Shown in pieces: positions 26,848 to 36,177 of a stretch of DNA of 64,000 nt. A model generated the notes under the pieces. It worked only from the letters and a program-made list of their open reading frames with translations, did not search any database and had not been told where the DNA came from. The stretch spans positions 1-64,000 of the forward strand of contig CAVQRC010000045.1 in NCBI GenBank assembly GCA_963715045.1, written 5' to 3'. How positions within the stretch are numbered: the first letter of the stretch is position 1; each line of letters opens with the position of its first letter. Both the position numbers and the translations under genes were made by a program. This DNA comes from CAVQRC01 sp963715045 (GTDB taxonomy: Bacteria; Planctomycetota; Planctomycetia; Pirellulales; Lacipirellulaceae).

Positions 26848-29620
26848 CTACTCAGCCGGTACCGCCATCGCACCGGCGACCGCATGTTGCCGGATTCGCG
26901 CCTGCTCCAGATCGCGGCGGAGCGAGGCGTCACCAGGACGGCGATCGGCGCACCATTGCAATTGTGCGACGGCTTCTCGGAAACGGTGATTGAGCAGCAG
27001 TCGGCGGCCGAACGTCCTCCGAATCGTGAAATCGTAGGGGCGGAGCTCTGCTGCTTTGCGACAGCAGGCTTCGGCTTGTTCGCTGTCATCCATCTCGGCG
27101 TACAGGTTGTGGGCGGTGAGCCACAACTGGGCGGCCGTTTCGGCCGGTTTCGCTGCCGCTTCCTCGACGAGTCGTTGAACATAGTGTGGGCGAAAAGTCG
27201 CCAGCTGGTGGTCGAGCTCCAGTTGCCGATAGCGGAAGTACAGCATGCGAAGCACCTCCAGGCCCGGGTTAAAGACTTCGATGAATGTCTGAGCGGGCAG
27301 GTTGGCGGCGTAGAGTTCGACGAGCTTCCGTTGATATTCGGGGCTGATGGCAAACACCTGCTGCCACAGCGCGATCACCTGTTCGGGGAGCCCCTGATTG
27401 GCCAGTCGCGTGGCTTTGTACAACAGCACATCGCCGTGCAAGGGGTGCACCCGGGCCGCCTGAAGGATCAACTGGTCGGTCAGCTGTTCGTCTCCGCCAC
27501 GGAGAAACACCAGGTCGGACAGTTGAAGGTAGGCATCCGCTTTCAGGGGCGTGAGATGAATGGCGCAACGCGCGTGATAGGTGGCTTCGTACAGCATTTC
27601 GCGAGAGGGTCCGATGGCCCTGCTGAGCCATTGATCGAGGGCTTGATGAGAATCGAACCGCGACGCCCGGGCCGCGGCCACGATTTGATTCAGTGGCATC
27701 CGGTTGGCGGATCGCAGGGAATTCATTTCGAACCGCGCGGAGCCGCTGGGCAAGGAGGGCGTGGGCTGTGGCGTCACGCGGATCGAACTCGATCACCTGC
27801 CTGAGATGCCGGAGCATGGCTTCGAACCGCAGCAGTCGGGCCTCGAAGAGGTTGTCCTGGGTGGCAAACGCTCCGAGGGCTTCGGCGGCGGAGGCTTTGG
27901 TGTTGGCGGCCGAGACGCGGAGATAGCGATCCCACGCGGGAGAAGCGATGGCCGAGGGCAAACGGTTCCCGATCGCCATCACCGTAGCGGACAAGGCGAC
28001 TGCGGCGAGCAGCCAGGCCGGAGCACTTCGCGGGATAGCGCGTCGCCAGCCGGTTCGGCTGCGGTGACGATGTTTCGTGGTGTCGGCTTCGGCCCGGGTG
28101 GGGCCGTTGGGGGCGTCGGTTGTCAATGCCGCCAGGCGGGAAGCGCAGGCGAGGAGTACGACCGTCGCCATCATGGTCCCCGGGATGTACCACACGAAAT
28201 CCCAGATGGAATGCACGCCGCTGGCGATCAGGCTGGCCGCGACCGCCACGGCAAGGCCGCGGGCTTCCGGCGATGGCGAGTGGCGGATCGCGCGTACGAG
28301 CCACCACGCGGTGAGGATCAGTACGCTCAACAAGACACCCAGTCCAACGATCCCGGTCTCCGATGCGATTTGCAGGTAGCCGCTCTCGGCGTGAGAAAAG
28401 ATGACTCCGAAGTTGGTTTCGAGATACGCGTTGATGACCTGCTGGTGCGTGCCTACGCCGGTCCCCAACAGCCAATGGTCGGAGAACGCCGCCAGGTTGG
28501 CATTCCATACGGCCCGCCGCGCGCCGAAGCTGTCGAGTTGCTCCAAAGAACCGGAAGTCAGCTCGGTGACCTGCCCCGTCACCCGATCCATGCCGTGGAT
28601 GAACAACGCGGCGACGATCAGTCCCCCGCTGCACAGCAAAGCCGCGACCGCGTGCCCGCGAAACATGCTCCGTCGCAGTAAGCCGCCGCTGGATATTGCG
28701 GCAGCCAGCCCGATCGCGATCAGGCCCCCCCGCGACATCGAGAGGAATCCCGCAAACAGCATCACGGCCAGGAATGCCACCGCGAGAGACGGTCCCGAGA
28801 TCGCGCGACAGGCGCGGTGTGTCCAACCTTCGCCCAGCGACCCCCGGCGTTGAGTGGTGAAACCTCGCTGTTTGACCTGCGGTTGCTTCTGCCCGCTCAC
28901 CAGCCACCAGATCACCGGTCCGATTCCCAAGGCAATCAGATGCGCGAAGTGATTGTGATTGTCGAACGCCCCGGTCGCGGAATTCTGTGGAGAACGAGAG
29001 GGATGTGCGTAGAACCAGAGAAAGCAATCGGTTCGGCTGAGGTATTGGATGATGGCCACCACGGCCATGACGGCCGCCGAAGCCGCCACCATGAGCACGA
29101 CGCGGCGTACGTCGTGAACCGTGCGGGCGGTCTGGCAAACCACCACGAACACGACCGCGTAGCTGCCCAGCATCACGAATCCGGCGACGGTCTCGGCCGG
29201 AACCAGGGACAGGCAGGGCCAGTGGTGCCAGCCCATCGGCGACCCCGGGTGCCACATCGGCAGCAGGTCTCCCCGGGCGGGTGCCAGCCAGGCGAGCACT
29301 TCTGTCGGCAGTGGCAGGGTCTGGAAGATGACGATCAGTCCACCGAGAAGCATGGGCAACTCGAGCCCGGTGGCGTAGTAGCGGAGCCTTCGCTGGCTGA
29401 TCATCCGCAAGGTCCAGGCGACTGCCAGGCTTCCGGCGAGCGTCGTGTAGACCAATTGGCCGACCGCGTACCGCCCTCCCAGGAAGAATGGTGCTCCGAC
29501 GAGCAGCACGGCCAGGATCGCGCATAACGCCCTGACATAGTCGCTGTCCGCGGAGCGATTCCAGGCGTTGGGCGGTTCGCGGAAGTAGTCGGTGTGGGTA
29601 GCGGCGAGCATGCCAGTCAC
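26848..29620 (-). CDS. O-antigen ligase/polymerase-like membrane protein with C-terminal TPR region, one frameshift
   Basis: Polysaccharide polymerase or ligase of the Wzy/WaaL/O-antigen-ligase type, about 923 residues. Residues 1-480 hold around twelve helices with the signature loop WLLGTGVGTHQQVINAYLET and HAESGYLQIASETG. After VMAIGNRLPSAIASPAWDRY the soluble C-terminus has TPR-like helix pairs. One extra base near 27724 breaks the frame; skipping it joins QRLRA to FEMNSLRSANRMPLN. GTG 29620 overlaps the upstream stop in the sequence GTGA, implying translational coupling. ATG 29611 is the alternative start. Confidence 0.8.
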
Positions 29621-32015
29621 GCGGCCCGACGAGGGACAATGGGAGGAGGCGGCGGGACCACGGCGAGGGTCGCGTCGGCAGGGGGGGGATCGCCCGCTGC
29701 CAGGACCGGCGGTTGAACTACCGGAGACGGTGCGACCACTTCCTGTTCCGTTGGTTTTGCACCGTCCTCGCAGTCGACGACCTCCGGTTCGTCGCTCACT
29801 TCGCCATAGCCGCGATGACCATATCCGTACGCTTCTCCGTAGGTGTAGTAGCCGCCGGAGTTTTCCGTGCCGACACCGTTGATGACGGCCCCCAGGGGCA
29901 GCACGTTCAATCCGCGAAATCCGTTGACGGCCCGCACCACGTGCTGGCGACGATTCTTTTCGGGACGGACGACCAGAATCAGGCCGTCGCAGATCGAAGC
30001 AATGATCGAAGCGTCCGCGGCCGCGACTGCCGGCGGCGCATCGATCAGGATCTGGTCGTAATTCGCTTCGGCCCAGGAGAGCAACTCGGACATCCGCGGA
30101 CCCGACAAGAGCTCGGCCGGGTTCGCGAGCCGCGGACCGGACGGCAGAACATCGAGATGCTCGACCCCGGTGGGGCGGATCAGTTCGAGGGCCAGTTCGT
30201 CCACCGCGGTCGTGCTCTGCAGGATTTTGGTGAGGCCCGCTTTGCTTCGCATGTCCATGAGTTTGGTCAGGCCGGGCCGCCGCATGTCGGCATCGATCAA
30301 CAGCGACCGGACGCCGGTGCGGGCGAAGGCCACGGCCAGATTCGCCAGCACGGTGGTTTTGCCATCTCCCGGCTCGGTGCTGGAGACGACGATGCGGCCC
30401 GTTTCCTGACCGCTGAATTTGAGTGCGGTCCGCAAGGTTCGGAAGGCTTCGCTCTCCACGGCATCGGGGGCGACGTACATCTGCAGCGATTCGATGCCTG
30501 TCTCTTCCGGGAGGTTGAGCTTGCCGACCATGGCCAGCACGGGGAGATCGAGTTGCAGCTGCAATTCTTCGGGCGAGCGAAACCGATCGTCGATCGCATC
30601 GAGGAGGGACACTGCGGTGACCCCCATCGCGAGTCCGACCGCGAGACTGAACAGTCCGACGATGATCAGTTTGGGAGCGACGTGAGCGTGGACGACTTTG
30701 GGGGTATCGACCATTCCGGTGCGGATGTTGCCGTGGCTTTGGGCCACGTCGATCCGGGAGATTTTGTCGAGCAGGCCGGTCTGGAGTTGCCGCAGCCAGG
30801 CCTCCTCGTGCTCCATGAACTCGAGGCGTCCCATCTGATCGACGAGTTGAATCGCTTGCTGGCGGGCCTGGCTGTAGGCCTGCACGAGGGCCGCTTCCTT
30901 GCGGACCAGTTCGCTGAGTCGCTGCTCGAGAAAGTCGATCAGCATCGGCCCGATTCGCTGCGACTCGATATCGGCGAGTTGATTCTCGACCCGGGTCGGA
31001 TAGTCGGCGAGGTAGCGTTGCGTCAGTTCCATGCGGCCACGTACGCGCTGGACGCGAGGATGATTCTCACCCAGACCGGCCGCCCGCAGCGTATCGAGTT
31101 CCGATTGATCCTTCAGCAGCGTTTCCTCCAGGCGAAGCAGTCGGGTGGAATCGGCCGGGTTCAGACCCAGGGCGGCGAGAATCATTTCCTCGCCCAGTTC
31201 CTTGCCGAGCCCGAGCACGTGCTGCTTGAGGTCTCGCCCGCTCTGCACGTCGGCACGGATCGCCGCCAGCTTCGATTGCAGTTCGATGCGCGTCTTGCCG
31301 GCGTCGATCAGCGAGTCGTACATCTCGATGGCCTGTTTGACCATCGGATGGACCGGCCCGTTGTCGTTCCGCATTTCGACATCGAGCATTTCCCGGCGGG
31401 CTTCGAGGATCGCCTGCCGCTTGGAGGTCAGCTCGGCCGACTTCTTGATGAGCTCCTCGTTGAGAATTCCCAGAATCTGCCCCGCCGCTCCCTGGTTCGT
31501 TTCCTGCATGTAATTCAGGTAGGCGTCGACGACGGCCTGGACGACCGCCGCGGCGCTTTCCGGCGATCGTGAGCGATAGGTCACCTCGATCACGTTGCTC
31601 ATGCGGACCGTCTTGATCGTCAGGTTTTTCGCCAGCACAGTGGCCCACTTTTCCGGCGGCGCATCCTCGAGGTCAATGCGATGCTCGACGTCAAGACTGC
31701 GGACCGCATCTTCGAGAACTTCGGACCCCTGCAGAATCCGCTCGTAGGTCGGCATCAGACCGAGCCGCGCCCTTCGGGGGTGATCCGCGTTGAACCCAGG
31801 ACGTCATTGCCGGTCTGCATCACGAAAATGCCGGCCGACGATTCGTAGTACCGCGTGGCAGTCAGGTAATAGATGGCTCCCAGGGTCATGCTCGCGATCA
31901 CGCACAGCGCGACCACTTTCTTGCGGTACCGCACCACTCTCAGGAAGTGCATCAGAGTATGCACGAGTTGGCCGTGGCCGCGGCCGTCTTCGCTGTGCTG
32001 GGAGACTTGTGTCAT
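29617..32015 (-). CDS. Polysaccharide chain-length regulator / BY-kinase, probable frameshift
   Basis: Wzz-type co-polymerase fused to a bacterial tyrosine kinase, ~797 residues in total. The first 86 residues contain the inner-membrane helix (VVALCVIASMTLGAIYYL). A periplasmic coiled coil follows (~100-440), then a second helix (LIIVGLFSLAVGLAMGVTAV). The kinase has Walker A SSTEPGDGKTTVLANLA, Walker A' LLIDADMRRP and Walker B QILIDAPPA. A tyrosine cluster GGYYTYGEAYGYGHRGYGE is the expected autophosphorylation tail. The first piece ends in TGATG at ~31755, so it could be a genuine split with overlapping stop and start. The second piece would then lack its first helix, so a one-base error near 31770 is likelier. 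Confidence 0.8.
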
Positions 32016-32070
32016 GGGTGGGGTCGGTGAGGCGGCGGGTGCGGAATTCAGTGGACGACGGTGGTCGCAG

Positions 32071-33267
32071 TTAGAACAGTGCCGTGCTGCCGGAAATTCC
32101 GAAGCGGAGAAAGCTTCTCATCAGTTCGACGGCGAACGTGGTCGGCGTCTCTTCGACCGAGACGACATCTCCCGGCCCGAGAATGAGGTTTGCATCGCCG
32201 TTCTTTTTCGCCTGGCGAAGACTGACTTCGACGACAACCGGTTGCGGCTGGTCGATGACCTGCCGGATCACGTGAACCCGGTCGGCGATCTGCATCGTCC
32301 GCCCCCCGGCTTCGGCGAGAGCGTCCAGCACGCGTACGTCGCGATCGTTGGGGAGCGCGATCTGCCGTGGCTCGTTGACCAGACCGAGCACGTGAATCAC
32401 ACGCGGCTCGACACGGTGGACGAGCACGACGTCGCCGTCGCCCAAATCGTAATCGATGAATCCACCCTGAGTGACTTCAGCCAGATTGATGCGTTCGGAG
32501 ACCGGCTCGAGGGCCGGGCCGGACTGATAGGACACCGTCTGGATGTTGCCTTCGCTGCCCGGGGTCGGCTGGGCCGCGAGGTTGGTCGGTCGCTTGCGAA
32601 GGACCTGGATTTCGACGCCGGCGTCTTCGGTCAGCCCACCCGCTTCGGCGAGTGCGCCGAGCAGATCGCTGTTGGACCGGTCCAACTCAACGACTCCCGG
32701 TTTGTTGACTTCTCCGACGACTGTGACGCGACTCGATTGTTTGCGGCGAATCAACACCGTTACGTTGGGGCGGCTGAAAATCCCCTGTTCGATGGCGGTC
32801 GTGGCGATCGTCCGTTCGGCCTCGGCCGGCTCCAGGTCGGCGAGGGCCACTCGGCCGATCAGCGGCACGTTGGCCGTTCCGTCCTCGTCGACGCGGACAA
32901 TCAAGTTGTCGATGCCACGATCCTCGTAGCCCGTCGCGAGCATGACATCAAGCACGTCGCCCGGTCCGATCGTCGTGCTCGACACGGCCGGACCGGACAG
33001 CCGCGTGAGATCGAGATTGGCCGGAGCCGATGTCGGAGGAAATCGATACTGAGGTGGCAGGGAAGCGGCCCGGTAGATACCCGATCGGCAACCCCCGGCC
33101 AGGACGACCGTCGCGGCCACCACGGTGGCGATCCGCCACGCCAATACGTGTCTCGCTGCGGCGGGCGTCAACGGTTTCCCACGCGACAACCCGCGTACCA
33201 ACCGTGGCGGTGTCGCGGCGCGAAGAGCGGTCGGCGATTCAGCTACCAGGCCTTCCATCCACTTCAT
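32071..33267 (-). CDS. Wza-like polysaccharide export lipoprotein
   Basis: Outer-membrane polysaccharide export protein, 398 residues. After a positively charged start, the lipobox VLAGGC at about residue 60 marks a lipoprotein. The Poly_export domain reads TTIGPGDVLDVMLATGY and VDEDGTANVPLIGRV. SLBB-type segments follow (VTVVGEVNKPGVVEL, then IHVLGLVNEPRQIALP). The C-terminus ends in a hydrophobic stretch AVELMRSFLRFG. The long N-terminal leader before the lipobox is unusual. ATG 33267 overlaps the end of the upstream gene by 29 bases; ATG 33258 is the alternative. Confidence 0.85.
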   Translation of the reverse strand: MKWMEGLVAESPTALRAATPPRLVRGLSRGKPLTPAAARHVLAWRIATVVAATVVLAGGCRSGIYRAASLPPQYRFPPTSAPANLDLTRLSGPAVSSTTIGPGDVLDVMLATGYEDRGIDNLIVRVDEDGTANVPLIGRVALADLEPAEAERTIATTAIEQGIFSRPNVTVLIRRKQSSRVTVVGEVNKPGVVELDRSNSDLLGALAEAGGLTEDAGVEIQVLRKRPTNLAAQPTPGSEGNIQTVSYQSGPALEPVSERINLAEVTQGGFIDYDLGDGDVVLVHRVEPRVIHVLGLVNEPRQIALPNDRDVRVLDALAEAGGRTMQIADRVHVIRQVIDQPQPVVVEVSLRQAKKNGDANLILGPGDVVSVEETPTTFAVELMRSFLRFGISGSTALF

Positions 33268-33781
33268 TCCCTTGAATCACTGCGGGGATCGCGATCGCCG
33301 TGGCCACTACCGATACGGCGAGTACCTGGTCGGACCGCAGGAAACTCAGTTTGCCCGCTGGCCCCTGACCACGCATTACCGGGCCCGGTTCGTCCCGCGA
33401 CCAGTCGATGCTTGCCACGGCACTCGGCGGCGCGGTGCCTGGTTGCCATGCCCGCACGACCACCATCCGTTCGGCATCCTGCAGGACGTACACCCCGCCT
33501 GACGGCAAAGCCACGGCGAAATAACCGTCACTGCGGACCCTGGTTGTTTGAATCACGCGACCAGACTGGATGACCTGCAAGGTCCCCGCGAAGTCGCTGC
33601 CCTGCCTGCCAGCTACCTGTCCGTGCAACACGCCGTCGTCGTCGAGGGCCACATCGACGGGATACGGCGTCGGAGTAGCTCCGCGAGTGACTTCGGCGAT
33701 CCCCGTGATGGCGACGATCGCCATCACAGGGCAACAAGCAACTCGCAGCGGGAAGGTTCGATCCGTGCGCACCGGCAGCAC
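33239..33781 (-). CDS. Exported CnaB-like small protein, paralogue 2
   Basis: Exported protein of 180 residues and the most divergent of four paralogues in this window. A hydrophobic signal-like stretch (VMAIVAITGIAEV) precedes a carboxypeptidase-regulatory/CnaB-like beta domain (LDDDGVLHGQVAGRQGSDFA, then RSDGYFAVALPSGGVYVL). The shared RAWQPGTAPPSA motif comes next. The C-terminal helix (VSVVATAIAIPAVI) ends in VDGRPGS. The start GTG 33781 lacks a clear ribosome site. It lies between paralogue 1 and the Wza-like gene, in the exopolysaccharide operon. The function is unknown. Confidence 0.65.
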   Translation of the reverse strand: MLPVRTDRTFPLRVACCPVMAIVAITGIAEVTRGATPTPYPVDVALDDDGVLHGQVAGRQGSDFAGTLQVIQSGRVIQTTRVRSDGYFAVALPSGGVYVLQDAERMVVVRAWQPGTAPPSAVASIDWSRDEPGPVMRGQGPAGKLSFLRSDQVLAVSVVATAIAIPAVIQGNEVDGRPGS

Positions 33782-33820
33782 CAGTCGTGAACAAGTGTGA
33801 GACGCGATTCGGTTACCGAA

Positions 33821-34381
33821 TCAACTGCCCGTGTTGTTGTCGTCGTCTTTCGAATTGTGAATCGCGACCGGTACGGCGACTGCCGTGGCGATGATGCCAC
33901 CCACCACGAGCGGGTGCGTGAGCGTCGCCTTGGTGTCGGCAAGCAGCGTGCCAAGTGTTCCCGGCTGCCATTGTCCAGCGATCACGTTCGGATCGTTGAC
34001 CAGCAGGATGCCGCGCTGCGCGGACGGGGGCGCCGTTTCGTCAGCCCACGCCCGGCATACGCAGGAAGCCTGGTCGGTTTGCAGTTGATACACACCGCCA
34101 CGAAGATCGCGGACGACGAACCAGCCGTCGTCGTTGGTAGTCGCGGCGAACGCGGTCGCTGCCTGGGGTTGCGAGATGATGACCTCGACGCCCGATTGGG
34201 CCACACCCTGGGCATTGACGAGTCGTCCGACGAGGGCGCCCCCGTCGGCGAGCGCGATATCGACCACGTGAGCCGGTCCCTGGGCACTCGGAATCGTGGG
34301 CTCGATCGCGTGGAGCGGGAAGCACATCCCGAACGCGGCGATCCAGGCGATGCAGGCAGACAGTTTTGTGAATTGTTTCAT
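33821..34381 (-). CDS. Exported CnaB-like small protein, paralogue 1
   Basis: Exported protein of 186 residues, first gene of the exopolysaccharide operon. The signal peptide is MKQFTKLSACIAWIAAFGMC... with cleavage near LHA. The beta domain reads DIALADGGALVGRLVNAQG and TNDDGWFVVRDLRGGVYQL. The family motif is CRAWADETAPPSAQRGILLV. A hydrophobic helix HPLVVGGIIATAVAVPVAI and an acidic tail KDDDNNTGS end the protein. ATG 34381 has GAGGG ten bases upstream. The tail, helix and domain order are shared with 42807-43334 and 41894-42520. A structural or anchoring role at the cell surface is a guess. Confidence 0.75.
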   Translation of the reverse strand: MKQFTKLSACIAWIAAFGMCFPLHAIEPTIPSAQGPAHVVDIALADGGALVGRLVNAQGVAQSGVEVIISQPQAATAFAATTNDDGWFVVRDLRGGVYQLQTDQASCVCRAWADETAPPSAQRGILLVNDPNVIAGQWQPGTLGTLLADTKATLTHPLVVGGIIATAVAVPVAIHNSKDDDNNTGS

Positions 34382-34857
34382 GGCTACGGTTCCCTCTTCA
34401 CCTCAAAGACGGTTGGAACGGACGTTTCTTTTCGCCTTGCCCTGCGTGAGCATCGTTGGTCACACGCGATCGGCAAGCTCGGAAACACACTCAACGATTC
34501 GTAGCTGTGGCGACTGACCCGCTTCAGCGGCGATCCTCCCGCAGCCGCAAGTGCGGACAAATCGGGGGGCGGATAGTAGCCAAAGCATCGTGAGGCGTGA
34601 AGGTCAAACCGGGCCTGAAACCAGAATTCTTCCGGCAATTCCGGGGGCCTGGGCAAGCCACTTCCCAGGCCGTCTCGGCAGCACGCCTACGACACAAGAA
34701 TCGACAAGATGGTGAGGGACAGCCCACGCGAGGTTTGCTAGACTCGCTCCCACGTGCCGCCGTTCGCTCCCCGTCGCAGTGTCTCCCAGTCTCCCAGTCT
34801 CCTCTAGTCTCCTTGTCTCCCCGCCCCCTCCCTGGTTCCGCTCTGCGATTTCCTGCT
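34382..34857. other. Intergenic region with GTCTCCC repeat tract
   Basis: A 476-base divergent gap between the exopolysaccharide operon and the dehydrogenase gene. At 34781-34823 it holds a run of GTCTCCC-like units (GTCTCCCAGTCTCCCAGTCT, then CTAGTCTCCTTGTCTCC). The rest shows no gene or convincing promoter hexamers. Open frames through it read as repetitive Gly/Asp/Glu/Thr/Arg text and are not believable genes. Confidence 0.6.
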
Positions 34858-35820
34858 GTGAAAGTACTTTGCACCGACGTCGAATGCTGCTTTTGCGAAC
34901 CGGACCTCGAGCGACTCCGCGCCGTGGCCACGGTCGAGTTCGCGCCCGATTACGAACTCGCCACGCTGCGGCCACGGATTGCCGACGCCGATCTTCTCGT
35001 GACGTCGTGTTTCGCTGCGGTTCCCGCGGAACTGATCGCGGCCGGACCGCGACTGCGGGGGATCGTCAAGTACGGAGTGGGCGTCGACAACATCGACCTC
35101 GAGGCAGCCCGGCAGCGGGGCCTTCCCGTCGCCAACTGCCCCGACTACGGCAGTGGCACGATTGCCGACCATGCCTTTGCCCTGCTGCTGGCGTTAGCGC
35201 GGCGGTTGACGCTGCTGGATCGCTCGTTTCGCAGGATCGGGTGGATGTGGCCCGACGACTCGTTCCTGGGCGTCGACCTCGAGCGCAAGACCCTGGGACT
35301 CATCGGCCTGGGCCGCATCGGCAAGAAGATGGCACAGCGGGCGGCCGGGTTCGACATGCGGCTGCTCGCCCACGACCCCTACATTCCGCCCGCCGAGTTT
35401 TCCAGCGATCGGTATTCCACCACTTCCGTCGAACTCGATGAATTGCTTCGCGAGAGCGACTTCATTTCGGTTCACTGCGTGCTCACGGAGGAGACGCGGT
35501 GTCTGATCGGCCGGCGGGAATTCCAACTGATGAAGCCATCGGCCTGTTTGATCGACGTTTCGCGGGGCGCGATTATCGACGAACCCGCGCTGTTGGCAGC
35601 ACTGGAGAATCATGAAATCGCGGGCGTAGGACTCGACGTCTTTGCCGAGGAGCCCTTGTCATCGGACCATCCGCTGCTCGCGTTGGACAACGTCGTGGCA
35701 ACGCCGCACATCGCCTGGTACACGGCCGAAGCGGCCGCCGAGCAATCCCGCCAGGCGGCCGACGCGGTGCTCGATCTGCTCGCCGGCCGCCGCCCGCGGA
35801 GCGTCGTCAACGGAATGTAA
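34858..35820 (+). CDS. D-2-hydroxyacid dehydrogenase (phosphoglycerate dehydrogenase-like)
   Basis: NAD-dependent D-isomer 2-hydroxyacid dehydrogenase, 320 residues without the ACT domain of SerA. The Rossmann motif is LGLIGLGRIGKKMAQ. The catalytic Arg lies in LIDVSRGAIIDE, Glu in DVFAEEPLSSDHP and His in VVATPHIAWYT. GTG 34858 begins MKVLCTDVECC, where the fold begins; the frame runs upstream through repeat-derived sequence that should be ignored. The substrate might be 3-phosphoglycerate, glyoxylate or another 2-oxoacid. It is monocistronic. Confidence 0.85.
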   Translation: MKVLCTDVECCFCEPDLERLRAVATVEFAPDYELATLRPRIADADLLVTSCFAAVPAELIAAGPRLRGIVKYGVGVDNIDLEAARQRGLPVANCPDYGSGTIADHAFALLLALARRLTLLDRSFRRIGWMWPDDSFLGVDLERKTLGLIGLGRIGKKMAQRAAGFDMRLLAHDPYIPPAEFSSDRYSTTSVELDELLRESDFISVHCVLTEETRCLIGRREFQLMKPSACLIDVSRGAIIDEPALLAALENHEIAGVGLDVFAEEPLSSDHPLLALDNVVATPHIAWYTAEAAAEQSRQAADAVLDLLAGRRPRSVVNGM

Positions 35821-36177
35821 GCATCCTGCCGCCCGGCGTTTGGTAGTGGCTGTCGTGGGTCACTCTCGCCGAGAGTGACAGGCATTCCAGGCAGCCGCGG
35901 CAATCCGAGCGTCGCCAACCCGACGTCGCCGCAGAGCTTCGCTTGTTGCCGCACAGGCCGTCGCCACTCGGGGTTCGGTGCCACTTGGCAAGTGCCACCC
36001 ACGGTGGGTGTTGCGGTGCAGTAGAGTACCGGATCGGACTTCTGCCATTGCGTTTCTGATCTGCTTTGCGCTAGGCTGACTGCCCGCTGATCTGCATCTC
36101 AAACGCGCGACCGGCGTCAACTTTGATGGCACACTCCCCAGGCCGTTGATTTCACATGCTGGGCACAAGGATTTGGT
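35821..36177. other. Intergenic region with a hairpin
   Basis: A 357-base gap. A near-perfect palindrome at 35859-35879 pairs GTCACTCTCG with CGAGAGTGAC around one base. A weaker inverted repeat lies at about 35976-35998 (GTGCCACTTGGCAAGTGCCA). Neither has a T run, so they look like REP-type elements rather than terminators. AAGGA before 36178 is the next gene's ribosome site. Confidence 0.6.

Noticed and set aside
29713..31572. 619-codon open frame antisense to the BY-kinase
   Set aside because: The opposite strand encodes a kinase with all motifs. This frame has no recognisable domain.
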